Assembly (NCBI RefSeq): GCF_036370855.1
Contig: NC_088103.1
Span: forward strand, 9,797,404-9,861,403
DNA: 64,000 nt
Direction of reading: 5' to 3'
Origin: Dromaius novaehollandiae
Lineage: Eukaryota > Chordata > Aves > Casuariiformes > Dromaiidae
Shown here: positions 35,241 to 47,559 of the stretch, in pieces
How positions within the stretch are numbered: position 1 is the first letter of the stretch
Layout of the letters: the number at the start of each line of letters is the position of its first letter
Notes under the pieces: model-generated
What the model saw: only the letters and a program-made list of their open reading frames with translations
Told to the model about the DNA's origin: nothing
The model's database searches: none
Program-made: the position numbers and the translations under genes

Positions 35241-38009
35241 TAGTGATTTTAACTTCTCGGGATCTGGCTGCGTCGCCCTCTTTTCCCCTGGCTACGCTGG
35301 AGAAATGTTCCTGCTGCGCGGAGGGGTGCTTTGGGGGTGGTGGTTGTGCTCCGGCAAGAAGCAGCACTGGAGTGCGTCGCTGGTAAAGCTGTCTTGTTTG
35401 CTTTTTCGGAAACCTGAGTCCCCCCTTGGCACCCTGTGTGTGCCCTGGTGCCCCGAGGAGCCGTGGGTGGGTCCTCTGCAGCAGCACCGCTAATTCCCCC
35501 CACCGGCAGCTTTGGAGGAGGCACAGAAAGATCCATGATGTGCATCCTCAGTTTTGCTCCGTGCGTGCCTAAGGAGTGGGTTGTTTGCTGCATTTGGTCG
35601 TTTCCTCATGTTTGACTTTAACCCAACCTGTGGTGGAGCAGCAGCCCGAGTCGCATCCTTGCTCGTGGGATGTTGGAGGAGGTATCTGCTTCTGCTGTGG
35701 GGACATCCGAGCCGCTCACAAAGTGCCACCTGTGACAGCACGGCCTTTCCAGGCCCCGTGCCCCCAGGTCTGGCTTTCCTTCGCATGCAGAGCTGTGATT
35801 TGCTGTAATCAGTTGTGCTGTGCCAACCATCCTGGCTGATGAGCCAGAGCACTGGGACCGAGCTGACACTGCCCCGGCACCTTGGGTGCTGGGGGCTTTA
35901 TGCCTGTGACACGAGCAGGAGCGTCTTTGGTATGCCGAGAAAAACATCAATAAGACAAGCGCTGTTTGGGGCCTTTCTTGGTTGGGGTGGAGTTCACAGC
36001 TTTGCTGCAGTGTGGGGAGCGCAAGCACAAGCGTCTTGCAACACTAGCCCAAGAGACGCGGTGTGGGAGCCCATCACTGGGGGTGCACACCTGCCTGGAA
36101 AGCAAAGAAAGATCCGATGGTCCTTTCGTGGCTATGACAGAGCTCGGGACCTCAAAGAGATGAGATGCTTTCCCCCAGCAACCGGAACTCTGTGGTGCTG
36201 TGGGAGTGTCTCAGTGGTGGCCTTTGGGAGATGTGGCTCCTAAGTCCCTCAAATTGGGCTTGGTCACTGGAAAAAGTACTGTATGATTTGCAGTGGGGTT
36301 GCATTAGGGCTGGGAAAAACAAAGCTTTCTCTGGAGAGAGGAAAAGCATCATAAAACTGCTCTGACATCTGGTTTTGTGCCCACCCCTGAGGGACTTCTT
36401 GTGGTGGGAGCCTTGAGGCCCTTGACTGAGTGAGGTGACCTCCTAAACACCCCCTGAAACCCTCCTCTAGCTGTCCTCACTAGTGTGCACTCTCGAAATG
36501 TTCCGTCAGTGTCGTTTGAGAGTGTGGATTTGTTATTTTGGCTAAATCCCAGAGCAGAGGGCAGTGCTGTTCTGCAGGGTCTCAGCTGGGTCTCTGCTGA
36601 AGTAAGCCTTGGTCCTTTTGGTTGTGGGACAGAGCGAGAAACACGGGCTGTGTGCACGTATGTGGAGCTTTGGGAGCCAGAAGGCAAGCGAAGCATCCCA
36701 ACCGCGTTAGCGTTATTTTTGAAGTCTCCTGGTTTTTGGGAGGCCTGACTCACAGCCCAGGAATGTGCTGGGTTGGCAGCCCCCAACCTGCTCCTTGTGC
36801 GGAGAGGGAAAAAGCCGCCGTCTCTTCTTCCCAGGCCCGTGCCCCATCCTCTCTCCTCGAGTCGGCTGGTTTGAGGCGAGGGAAAGGCGCAGGACGAACC
36901 CCGGAGATCAAACGCAACTGAGGCTGGGAAAGGCCGAGTGAAGCAACGCTTGAAAACGAGGGAAGGGAAGCAGGAGTTATTTAATATGGGGCCTGCTCCA
37001 GCCTGTCCTGCACAGCTCGCTTTCATCTTGTGCGAGTCCCTCCCCGCTCCAGCCTGTCACATGCAGCCCAAACGCAAGGTTTCCAGTGCTCCCGGGGGTG
37101 TTTTCGGTGTTCCCTGAGACCTGCTTCCTTCCCCGGGGCTCGGTCGAGCTTTCTGGGTGGTTTGCTCCCCACTGCAACGAGTTGGTCCGGACTCTGCTCG
37201 TCTGTGTTACGTCCGGGTTAACCTTTGTAGTGAAAGGTCCTGGGCTGCTGGTCCTCGTCCTTGTGCCCAGGCTGCGTGACCAGATGTTGCTCACCTTTGC
37301 GTAGCTTGAGGGACTCTGAACCCCCAAGCTGTAACCCAAAACTGCCAGATGGCCAGGAATGTATGGGGTAAGTATGGTAAACGAGCTGTGATAAGGAGCT
37401 TGGGTGCCTGTTTCTCTCCACACTGGGCTCAATAGAAATTCAGGTGGGGAAGAGGGGAAAAAGTGGTTGCTCTGGAAGCCCCCCGTAGCGACGTGGGTGG
37501 GAAGAGCCACAGGCCACTGCGATGCTGTGGAGCAGGCAGGATGCTTTAGGGTTGTGTGAACAGGCATGGAGGAAAGAAGTGTCCCTGTGCTTGGGGTGGT
37601 CTTTTCTCAGCCCATAGGGCCTGCGCTCATGCCATGTCACTCGCCTCTGCCATGTTCTTGGTTTGCTGGACATCCCGCCCCAGGGCACCCATGGTGCTCT
37701 GTTTCCAGGTCTTCCTTCATCTGGTATCAGCCCATGGACCCTTCTGATGAAGGGCCTTTGATAGCTGACTGCTTGCTCTTCCAGGTGCTGGAAAATATCC
37801 CCTTTTCAGCTAAGCTGTTGCTGACCTTGCTCTTTGCTCTGGGAAGGAGGTGGAGGAGGAATTACCAGTTCTCAGAGGCCCCTTGGAAAGGCTGTGGAAT
37901 TGCTCGAGGTGCGTGTTTGTGTGCATGCGTACGTGTGCATGCGTATGGCTGGCTTGGTATCAGCTGCGGCATCTCCAGGCTCCTCCTGTGAGGCTCCAAG
38001 TGCCGCATT

Positions 38010-38150
38010 TGAATGGTCTCATTCCCATTTTACAGCCGGGGATGTGGAGATGCCAAAGGTCTTCCCTGAAGTTGTGCTGAAGTCTGAAGCAGAGCTAGAC
38101 TCTGAGTCCCAAAACAGGGCCGTGACCCCAAGACAAGGCTTCTTCCTGGA
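38010..38150 (+). mobile_element. MIR-like SINE relic
   Basis: CATTCCCATTTTACAGCCGG leads into GATGTGGAGATG, a TTCCCTGAAG block, CAGAGCTAGACTCTGAGTCC and ACCCCAAGACAAGGCTTCTT. The order and spacing follow the MIR core and tail, in which a CCATTTTACAGATG block is followed by a CACAG..GTCAGTGGCAGAGC block and a terminal CTGCTTCT block. It is the best of the three MIR-like matches. Family assignment is from memory of the consensus. Confidence 0.62.
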
Positions 38151-40559
38151 ACTTGATTTTTGCAGATAAAATATTCGCCAGGAGCTGGTGGGGAGGTGGT
38201 TCACGTGCCTGAAAAGCAGGGCTCGGTTCGGATGGATGGAGCTGGAGTCCCCCTTGTATTAGAAAAGCAAATGTTCTGAGCCGGTTTCTTTTAGCTTTGT
38301 TTTAGGTGAAAGACAGTGATTTATCCTGGCAGATGGAGGACAGTGAATGTGGAGACACTTATTAAAGGATAATATACCCAGTCATACACGAAGCGAATGC
38401 AGGAGAGCTCTAGCCTCTACCGTGAAACTTTTCTCTTACATCTGGAGTTGGGGCTGTCCCTTTTGTTAGGGCAGATCGGCTCTAGGGATTTGCAGAGCTG
38501 CTTTTGAGGGTGCTGCTTTCTCCCCCACACGTGTGATTCGCAGCAGCCTGTAAGGGGAACACGAAAGCAGAACCCTGTAATTAAGAAACCCAAAATGTTT
38601 TCATTTGCCTTCCAAATTAAACTTTGGTTAAAAATGCAGTAAAAGGGACATTGCCCCATGCTCTGCGGCTGGGATAGCCTCCCCTGCTCCGGCGTGGGGG
38701 TCTCGCAAGGCGGTTCGGCTGCCCCTGCTCCTGTCACCCGCTTAGTCCTGCAAGAGGAAGGCGGAGGGACGGGGGCTTGTTTGTGCCATGAGTGATCTCT
38801 GCCCGCCTGAGTGTGTGGGGCTGCAAGAGGGATGGCTTGTCCCGCTAATCGTGACAAAATCGTCATCGATCCAGAAACAAAAGTCAGATTCCAGCATCTC
38901 TTATGCTTCCCGGGGGTCCTGCTGGCGTGGTTCCTATAAAGGTCCTGCGAGTAACCTTTCCTCCCCCCAGCTCCCCTTCCCCGCGAGCCTGCACGGAGTG
39001 CTGAAGCTCGGGGATTGTTTTCCTTTGAAAGAGCGTGGAAAATCTCATTTGGAGACGTTTAATGCGTATTAGATGCATCTGCCTCTGGGGCGGGCTCCCT
39101 TTCTGTGGAGCGGCGAGGGCGAGGACCGGGGCGCAGCGCGTGGGCAGATGCCCGGCGCCTCCGCGGGCTTTGTGTCCCTGCGGGAGCCGGGGTTAGCGCC
39201 TGGGTTTTTGGAAAGCGCGGAAGATAGAGGTGGAGAGATGCTTTTGTTACTGCTGTCGCTGAGCGCAGGTGCAGGACCACTTTGGATGCTTTCGCTTGCC
39301 AGAGGGATGCATTCAACGCATCTCCGTGTGACGAACCAAACCATAAGCTTGGGCGCAGGTAAAAGGCACACGAGCGTTGGCTGCGTGCAGGATGATCTGC
39401 AGGGGTGTGCTCGTGTAAGACGCGGTATTTCTCCTCGCCGTGTATCCTTCCCCATTAAAGTTTTATCAAAACTTGCGTGGTGCCTGTTGAACAATCAGAT
39501 CCCTGCGAGGGGGAGGATCCTACCGGGCAGGGAGATTAGAGAGCTGCTGAGATTAGAGTAAGCTTCCCTCCACCCTGACTTTGTTCTGCTGCTGCTTTGT
39601 GAGTCTTCCCTTTTGCAGAGAGACTCTCCTCCCTGGGAGCTGCCAGCCTGAAAATTATCCCTGATTACCCCCTTCTAGCCAGACTCCCTCACCGCTTGGC
39701 AGCGACAGCATTTAAATGCCTGTACTTGTCCTCCTCCGGGTCTTGAGCTGGGAGCGTTACCTGCTGTCCACCTCTGGGCAGGGGAGGGGTTCCTCGCCAT
39801 GCCCACGTCCCCTGGAGCAGTGGCAGGTTAGGGTGGAAGGACAACATGTCCTAAAACAGAGCTGGGCTGCGTGGCTCGTGGGGGTGCATGTGGGAGGCTA
39901 TTAAATGGGTTGCCATGCCTTGGATAGCGTGGGAGGCTTCCTCAGGTAGGAGGTTAGGGAAGCCAGAAATGCCTCAGGACAGCTTTAAAAAGGAGGAGAA
40001 AGATGTGTGTGATGTGTCTGGGGTGTTGCCATCTCCTCGTGTCCTGAGCTGCTGGGAGTGGTGGGTGTCCTGAAGCAGCAGTGCTTTCCAGGCTGGGAAG
40101 CTCGGGGCTTATCCCTGACCAGTGACGGTGTGCGTGGGCACGTGAGCCCCAGTGCTGAAGGACGAGGAGGGCAAGAGGCTCAGGTCTTGGCAGAGGTCCT
40201 TGCTTCATCCAACATCCAGTTTTCTGGCTTTTGGAGGATTTTGTGGAGAAGGATGGAAAGAGCTTCCTTCCGCTGGGCTCCATCGGCTCGGCCTCCCTGC
40301 CCCTTTTTGGGGGGGTCTTGCCTCCCTCGGCCCATCCTGTCCGGTTGCATCTCTCCTGTAGGCGCCTGCCTTGCATACCCTGGGGACAGGGGCTGCAAAA
40401 AGGCGCTCTCAAAAGGTTCCCCCTTTTGATTAGTTCCTAGTGTGATAACAGACGCTTTCTAAAATGTCACATACTTTATCCTAGCTAAGAAGCCAAAGAG
40501 CAACTATTCCAGACGTGTTGAAGGAATTTGGGGCTTTTCCCCCCCCTCCCTTCTCGGCG

Positions 40560-41000
40560 GGTTGCATAATGCATCCGTAGCGACTCTGGAATAAAATGAC
40601 TCAAACGCAAGCGCTGAGGTGAAGCCACAAAGCCTTCTGTTGTCAGCGCGGCAGGCGCCGAGCCCGGGCTCTCGTCTGTCCCTCCGCTGTCTGCCCGCTG
40701 TCCCCGGCGGAGACCGCGCTGGCAAGGCGGCACGCAGCCGTCGCCGTGCCGTAGCCCTGGCTCGCTCTGTTTGGATTGGCTTAAGGAGCAGGAGGAGGGC
40801 GTCTTCCAGGCCGCTGGAAATGCGGTCCGCAGCCTGCTTCTCCCTCCGCGGAGCCCGGCGGACGTCCCCATCCTCACCTGGGGGGCATCTCCGAGGGCTT
40901 CGGGGTCCTGCGGGCGCAGCTGGAGCTGGGGGTGAGGTCTGGCCCCGGGCCACCGCTGCCTTTCGGCAGCCGCCGCCCAGGTGCGAGATGCCCGCCAGCC
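40560..41000. other. CpG-rich patch
   Basis: GC-rich, CpG-rich DNA open in several frames on both strands (191 and 149 codons on the - strand, part of 280 codons on the + strand), which marks it as low-stop sequence and not as an exon. Confidence 0.4.
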
Positions 41001-41039
41001 TCCCTCCCTCCCTCCACCCTGTTTATCCCAAACACGCTG

Positions 41040-41260
41040 CAGATGCTGTGTACACAGCAAAAATACCGGCGTCTCTGGCTGCTCCGGCTATTTTTAACGG
41101 TTGCTGGATGGTGCTGCAGTATTTTTACACCGGAATATTATTTTTGAAAGTCTGCCCCTCCCCTCCCACCTCACCCTTATTTTTTTGGATGTGCGACGTG
41201 GAGGCGTGCTTAAATGCGAGCGCGGCTCCCAAGTACAATTATGCAGCAATTAAAAATAAT
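41040..41260. promoter_or_regulatory. Candidate intronic enhancer with a consensus MEF2 site
   Basis: CTATTTTTAA at 41,088-41,097 fits the MEF2 consensus exactly. Related A/T blocks follow within 60 bp (GCAGTATTTTTACACC, GGAATATTATTTTTG), and farther right are CAATTATGCAGCAATTAAAA-type homeodomain/octamer motifs at about 41,236-41,258. The island adjoins a CpG-rich patch. Confidence 0.35.
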
Positions 41261-43747
41261 CAGCAGTCCGGGGCGCTGTGCTGGAGACAAGGCTTGGCTG
41301 GAGCCTGCCCTCCCTCGCTGGGTTTTCTGCTCCAGCCTGCCTCGGGGTCCCGTCCTCCCTGCTCTCTGCGCTCTGAGCAGAGGGCACCTTCCTGTCGCCA
41401 GGCAAATACCGCTAAAAATCCGCGTGAGCTGATGCTGCTGGGCTGTGTCCCCTGGCCGTAGTGGTTTGAGTCTGCAGTGTTGCATCAAAAGCCCTGTGTT
41501 TCCTCTTGTCTGAGCACTCTCCTTGGGATGGGGAAAAAACTCTTGGAGGCAGATAGCATGGAATAACAATTTGGAGAAGGGGGGCTGCATGGCCCCCCCG
41601 CGAGCAGGCAGACCTCACGGCTCCTGCCTGTGTGCTGCCAGCTTTCCTGTGCTGCCGGCATCCCCCGGGACTCACCTGGGAAAGCCGCTTCTCCAGCCCT
41701 TTTGCGGACAAAGCCAAACCACCCCAGTCCCATCACCTCAGATTAGCGGTCAGGCAAGCTGGACCCGAAGTTGGGAAGTTCGGGACCTGCCAGCTGTCCC
41801 CAAAGCTGCGTTTCCCTGGCTGCGGTGACCACATGTGGCCCTTTGTGCTCTTGTGCTCCCAGCTGTCCCTTGGGGCTGTCACGTCCGTATGTGGCCACGC
41901 AGTGTCCCCTCCGGCTGTCCGCGTTGCATGCTCGTTTATTAGCTTTGGAGGCGAGTGCTTAGCGACGTGGTGTTGGTGCTCCTGGGGTCTGTCAGCATGG
42001 GTGGTGGCCAGGGCAGCTTGGCGTTGCATTTCCACCTGGGTGTGTGGTTCTCTCGTTGTCCCCCAGCCTTTAGGAGATGCCTAATTTGGCTTTGGAGGCT
42101 AGTTTTCCTGCAGGATATATGAAGGCATGCCCACCACGTGTCTCCTTGACCACTTTTCTTCTAGTGGATCTCTTGGAGATACTGTATTTCCTTCCACTCA
42201 GCTCTGCCCTCCCCGCATCAGGCATGGGAGACATGGCCAGTAGCCTGTAGTGGCCTTAATGGGGTGGAGGGTGACAGACCACCTGGTTTGGGAGCAGCAC
42301 CTACCTGCCTGCTGCCATCTGCCAGGGTGGTGTAAGCCTGGTAGGTGCCACCTGGGTGGTTCTTAGTGGATGGCCTCGATTGCAGCTTAGCAAGCGACCG
42401 CAGTGATCCAGTCCTTGGCTCTGGTCTAGGCAAGACTTCTGCTCTCCTCCTTCGCCCGTGATCCTAAAGCACTCGTATGTGTGTTGTTAGGTGTAGGCGA
42501 TACTGGGGCATCAGAGCCTTTCCTCACCAAGGAAATTCCTCCTTTCATCTGCCGGCGCGTATGGAGAATGGCAGTAAAGGGATTTGTTTCAGGTGAGGGG
42601 ATTTGGCTGGATGGCTGTCGCAGCACAGAGCTGCTCTGGTGGCCGTCTCGCATGCGGACGGGCTGATCCCTTTATACGTTGCAGCCGAGCCCGGCTGCCT
42701 TCCAGCGTTGCCGTCTCTCTGGGATTTCCTACTCCCGGTCGCCAAGAGCGCGGCGGAGATGAGCCCGCTGGGACCGGCATCCCTCGTTACTGAGAGCGGG
42801 GCGACGGGCCGGGGCAGCGCTGAGACGCCGGAGGGGGTCCCGGAGCTTGCTGGTGTCTCGCAGGACTTGTCCTGCACCGGGGACAGCTTGGGGTGCCTCT
42901 CCTTTTGGGCTGTGTGCAGTTGGATGGAGGCTTTGCAGTATCGGCCGTATGGACACATAGGTGCAGGGTGCAGCAGGATTACCGTGCACCAGAGACTATA
43001 ACTTCTCCTGCCCATTTTTTGCTATTCCTCCTTTTTTGGGGTGTGTGTGTGTCTGCAATAAATTACTGATTAGAAGCACAAAATATTCACTCTTGTTTCT
43101 GTTATGATAAAGCACGAAAGGGCTGGTAGATATATTTGTGTAGGTTTCGAGTGTTAAAAAGACCATGCTGAGATAATCCAGGGCTCCCAGTTTGGCATTT
43201 AAGGAGTTAACAGCCATGTGTTTAATCCCTTGCCTGGCTATCCAGTACTTCAGCTACCATGTTGTAACCTGTCAAGAGTGACTTTAAAAATAACCAGGAC
43301 AGCAGTCAGGATGGGTGCATAAGAAAGTATTGAGGTGCATCCTTCAGACTCTAAAATTTATACAACAAGATAAAAAATGTTGGCTCTGCCCAAGTCTGGA
43401 AAGGCAAGATCCAAACGCCAGCAGGAGGGCTGGGTTGGGCTGGGTCTGAGCGATGACTCATGAGGGTTCAGTTTTTCAAACAAACTGGTTTTGCAAACTG
43501 GGGCGCGTGGGGCAGGTTCCTTTGTAGTTTGCAACAAAACCAAGGAGCCGGCGACGTGTCGGGGCTCGCCCCGCGAGGGATGGAAAAACCCTGCGCGCCG
43601 GGCGCGGAGACGGGCTCCTTGTCGGTGCTGAGTGCTCCCACGTGGTGAGCGGCGGGGAAAGCCATAGGCTACCGCGGGGCCTCGTCTGTCAAGCTAAAAT
43701 GTTGAGTAATGTCGACGAGCCTGAAAACATGACGGGTCAAAAATAGA

Positions 43748-43770
43748 TTTTTTTTTTTTTTTTTTTTTTT
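43748..43770. repeat. T23 homopolymer
   Basis: Uninterrupted run of 23 T following AAAATAGA and followed by AAAGCG. No retroposon body recognised next to it. Confidence 0.88.
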
Positions 43771-44989
43771 AAAGCGTGGTTTTATACTACCTGTGCAGAG
43801 GAATTCATCCTGCGCTCCGCTCCAAGAATCTGTCAGGCTTTCTGGTCACGTGCTTAAAAAATGTGTGTAAATCCAGAGGATCTCCAGTTTCTCGTGGCGG
43901 CGTGTGTTAGATGTCGACGCGGCGGTGGCGTGGCATGCACAGGCGCGCTAGCGATGCTCGGTATGCTTTCCGAAGGCACTCGGCCTTGGAGACCGCAAAG
44001 CTTCTGGTTTATATCACAGCCTTCAACTGTTTGGGCCAGGGGCATCTATTCTGCAGCCCTTGCCGGCTTCAAAGTGCTTCTCTTTAGCACGGTGCTTTAA
44101 GGACACTGTAAAGAGGAGCAGGTACGATGGACCTCATGATTTTTTTAGCTTCATCCTGTGATGCTGGCTGTGGGAACGCGATCCCTTACTTGTCCGCAAG
44201 GCAAGTTTTGCTCCTTAAAAATTGCTCTGTGTTGCCTGCAGCCTCTGCTCCACCAGCCACGTGGGTGTCCTCTCCTGCAAGGAGAGGAAAAGCAAGCCGG
44301 GGCCCTTCATGCTGCGGTTTTTCGGTAGTCCCTGGCCACTTGGGGCAGGTGGAGCACGCCGGATTTCTACGTGCAGAGCATCTTTTTATTCTGCACGCTC
44401 CCTCTTTCCGTCTCCATGTACAGATGACATATTGGATCTGTTTTCATTAGTATTTATGTACTAGCTGCGAGGAAGCACAGCAGATCCAGCTTGGCTGTTA
44501 ATGACCCCTGCATGAAACAGCAAAGACCACTTAGCAGTCGCAGCCGAGGAGTTTTACAGCCAGCCTCTCCATCTCCTGCCCAGCTCTGGCTCACTCCTTT
44601 ACCGCGTGATACAGAGGTGGTACGCGTGTGTGATTTTTCCCTTAGAAAGGGCTGTGTTTGTGCCCCTGCGGGGAAGGAGGAGGAGAGCGTGTGTGCGCGT
44701 TTGGGGAAAGTACAGGAGGGAGAATGCAAAACACATGTTTCTGCGAGGGTCAAGTTGCATGATGAAAAACACTGGGGAAACAAAAGCAGGCAGGGTCCTG
44801 CAGTTTGGCTACGCTGTGCATCCTTTTAGGTGTCTGTGCGTATTCGGCATGGCCTGCTGGCACTGGCTGTGACGGATGGTGGTGTTAAATTTGAGAAAAG
44901 AGTGAGAAACACTGATTTCCCCCAAACTTAGCTCACTCTAGCACTCCTCCCTAGCTAAAGCGCGATGCTTTGCAAAAGGGGTCTGGTCT

Positions 44990-45105
44990 GTGACCCTCAC
45001 CTTGCAGGTGGGGAAAGCCGGGCGCAGATGGGGAGGTGGCTTGTCCCGCGGCAGGTGAATTTGGGAGCGAGCCCCGGTCCTCGAGTCCCTGCCCAGCACA
45101 GGCTC
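44990..45105 (+). mobile_element. MIR-like SINE relic
   Basis: The series CCTTGCAGGTGGGGAAAGCC, GGGGAGGTGGCTTGTCCCGC, GGAGCGAGCCCCGGTCCTCG and AGTCCCTGCCCAGCACAGGC follows the MIR order: TTACAGATGGGGAAACTGAG, then GTGACTTGCCCAAGG, then GCAGAGCCGGG..CCCAGGTCCTC, then GACTCC..GTGCTCT. About 20 bases of the middle are missing. The copy has gained GC relative to consensus. Confidence 0.58.
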
Positions 45106-45983
45106 TGCACGGTTGCTGCTGCCCCGTGTGCTCGGGGCCCGTGTCCAGGAGCACGTGTTGTTTCCGAGCCCTTGGGGTCCCTGTAAATGGCACTGCTGCT
45201 GGGAAGAAGTTTTGTCTTTTAATGGAAGCTTCAGTCTTACGGGGAATTGCAACCGAAATGTTGCAACTGGCTGAAAATGCCACATTTTTGACCAAACCAC
45301 TTTAACTTCTACCACGCTTAGCTGCCAGAACAGTATTTCCTCTGCAAGAGGGGAAGAATCACGTATGTGAGTGTGTGATGGAGCTTCTTTGCTTCCCAGG
45401 GCCGGGAGAGGAGAGAAAGGGATGGAAATCCAGGGCTGCCGAGTAGCTCCCTGGAGAACATCTGGCGGCTCCCGATGCCCTTTTGTGGTTAGGGCCAGAG
45501 CCTCGTGACCTGAACAGCATTGCAATGAGCACATGTGCTCGGCATGTCTTCGTTACCTCGGGGAACCCAAAGTGTTTTACACCCTGGATGCTTCTGTATG
45601 TTCACAGGGGTTTGGGGGTGTTTGGATTTTTGGGGTGTTTCTGCTTCTTTCCCCCAGTCCTGGAAGTTTTGTAGGCATCAGACCTGAGTGCGAACTTGAG
45701 GGAAGTGCTTCGAGTGAGTCCCAAAGCAAACTTTGTAGCTGGGAGAGACCTTTCAGTTAAGCACCTGAAGGAACGGAGGCGATCTCTGCTTCCCCGGCTA
45801 GCTCTGAAGAGCTGTTGGCAACCTGTCAGCGCGGTGACCATCTGCTCGCTGCCCGTGGGGACTGTGCTGTACGTGGGATGCGAGAGGGGGGGACCGCGAG
45901 GCGAGGCACCGCTTGCCTGTGCGCCGAGGGGAGCTCCTGTGTCAAGCAGACCAGAAGGATTTATCTTTTGGCTGTATTTTATT

Positions 45984-46217
45984 GGGGGGGGGGGGGGGGG
46001 GAATCTTTTTAAGCCTGATTTCCTAAAGCATCGCATTATTTTTGCAGTCGCACCGTCTGTCTCCCCTGCCCCCCTTGACACGGAAGTCAGTGTCTTGCAA
46101 TTTTTAAGCGCTAATCGCTAAGGAATTGATAAAGTGATAAAGTTCCTATCCAGGCGAGCTAGCTGGCCAGTGAAAGCAATGGGGGCTATTAATATCCCAC
46201 GGGGGGGGGGGGGGGGG
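45984..46217. repeat. Paired poly-G runs (G18 and G17)
   Basis: G18 at 45,984-46,001 and G17 at 46,201-46,217, both on the + strand and 199 bp apart. Both can fold as G-quadruplexes and are the two longest G runs outside the main CpG island, apart from the paired G11 at 52,980. Confidence 0.85.
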
Positions 46218-46499
46218 AGCTGCCTCTCGGACTTGCCACCTACTATTAGGGAACGCAAACAGCACGTGGGTGTGATTATTTTGAGCAGCGGAGCTGTAGG
46301 AAGGCAGGTCTTGTTCTGCCGCTTATGGGGCTGCTGAGTTTGAGCTGAGATGGGGCACCTCAAAACGCATCCCCGGCGGTATTGGAGGGCAGCGTTTGGG
46401 GAAGGGATAAATCCCCGGTGCGTCCGCGCGTGCATCAAATGTCACAGCAGTTACGGGCTGGGAGGCGAAAGCCCCCGGTGAGCCTAATGGGATGAGCTG

Positions 46500-46640
46500 T
46501 GATTTATGCCACTTTGGAGGACGGTTCTGTGGTGCGGGATCAATGGGACTCTAATGCTCCGTGTTAGGTTAATGTAAGTATAAATAACGTAAATATGAGA
46601 ACTGCTATTAGTACAGGTGCTGCGGTAGCTTGTAAGGGGT
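46500..46640. promoter_or_regulatory. Candidate conserved non-coding element
   Basis: Contains TGATTTATGCC, GGGATCAATGGGACTCTAATG, GGTTAATGTAAG, TATAAATAACGTAAATATG and GCTATTAGTAC, with a CDX/HOX-like TTTATG and several TAAT/AAT cores in sequence with no repeat character. Confidence 0.36.
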
Positions 46641-47559
46641 TGTCTGTGCTGCTCTGCTAAGCTGAGAGAGCTGACCAAAATATTGAAAAGCTGTATCCAA
46701 GGTGAGAGAAGCAGGAAGGATGCCTTCAGGTCACGGCCAAAGATGTTTGCTGATAACTTTAACTGTTACAGAGGGAAATGGTCCTTTGCTAATTAATGTT
46801 ATGTGGCTTAATGGGAACCGTGAGGGGAGCCCCTGTACATGCGGTTCAGCTGGGGAAGAAATTAAGAATAAGGGAGGCATTTTCTTGTGGCCTAAGCATG
46901 GATTTTTTTGAGGAGATGCCACAGTGAAATCCTATAGCATGTTGAACATGATAGAGCTTCTTGGGGCTCATCCTGTGCACACCAGTGAAGAATAAAGCAA
47001 TTAGGCATCTAAATTGCCTGTATGGTCCAAAGAGGGGAGGACTTTGGATTATTGTAGCCCTTTGGGCTAAGGATATTCTACTTTTCTGCTTTTTTTACCT
47101 TCCTGGGGACAGCAGCCCCGGACCTTGCTGAAAGCAGGTGGGAGCATCGGGGGGAACGTGGGGGCAAAGAGCATCTTCATGGCTGTGGTCCAACCTGGGG
47201 TGGGCATTGCTGGTGCGAGCGCGGGGGATCTGGCAGGCCTTCATCCTCAGGCACGGCGTGATGATGAGCTGGTGGGTGGCCACAGGGCTTGTCCTGCCTG
47301 TGCAGAAGTGCTGCCAGGGCAGATGCTCCAAGTGCAGAGGACTCGTGCCTGGAGGAGGGATGCTCTGAGATCAGGCCACTTCTACAGTGAAATTGGGACC
47401 TTTGCTCCAAATTCCCCAGTTCTTAAAGCACATTATTTACATAGATGACCTTTTAATGCAAGTGGTACAGAAGAGCGCTTGAGAAACCATGAAGTGGCTC
47501 TAAGAAAGGTTGTGAAAATGGCATGCCAGAGTTGGGAAAACACAGCGTGTTTTCTTCCA

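Larger units (their letters stand above)
31700..38009. other. Left part of the putative intron
   Basis: No exon recognised. Besides the AT-rich island at 31,930 and the CpG-rich patch at 34,640, smaller AT-rich pieces lie at 32,740-32,800 (GATGTAATTAAG) and 32,955-33,015 (TTTAATGACAG, TATTATTTATTG). An uninterrupted 225-codon minus-strand frame at 36,349-37,026 has no recognisable domain. Confidence 0.45.
38151..44989. other. Middle part of the putative intron
   Basis: No exon recognised. Contents are CpG-rich patches at about 39,070-39,260 and 40,560-41,000, the MEF2-bearing island at 41,040, a GT repeat at 43,040-43,052, a T23 tract at 43,748 and another CpG-rich piece at 43,540-43,720. 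The 280-codon + strand frame at 40,619-41,461 is the longest in the window but shows no domain and straddles GC-rich and AT-rich DNA. Confidence 0.45.

Noticed and set aside
36349..37026. 225-codon - strand frame
   Set aside because: No domain, no upstream signal or promoter, no splice-site support; composition is not protein-like.
40619..41461. 280-codon + strand open frame, the longest in the window
   Set aside because: The left half is CpG-rich DNA with overlapping long frames on the other strand. The right half is an AT-rich motif island. No domain, signal peptide, splice-site pair or family resemblance is visible.
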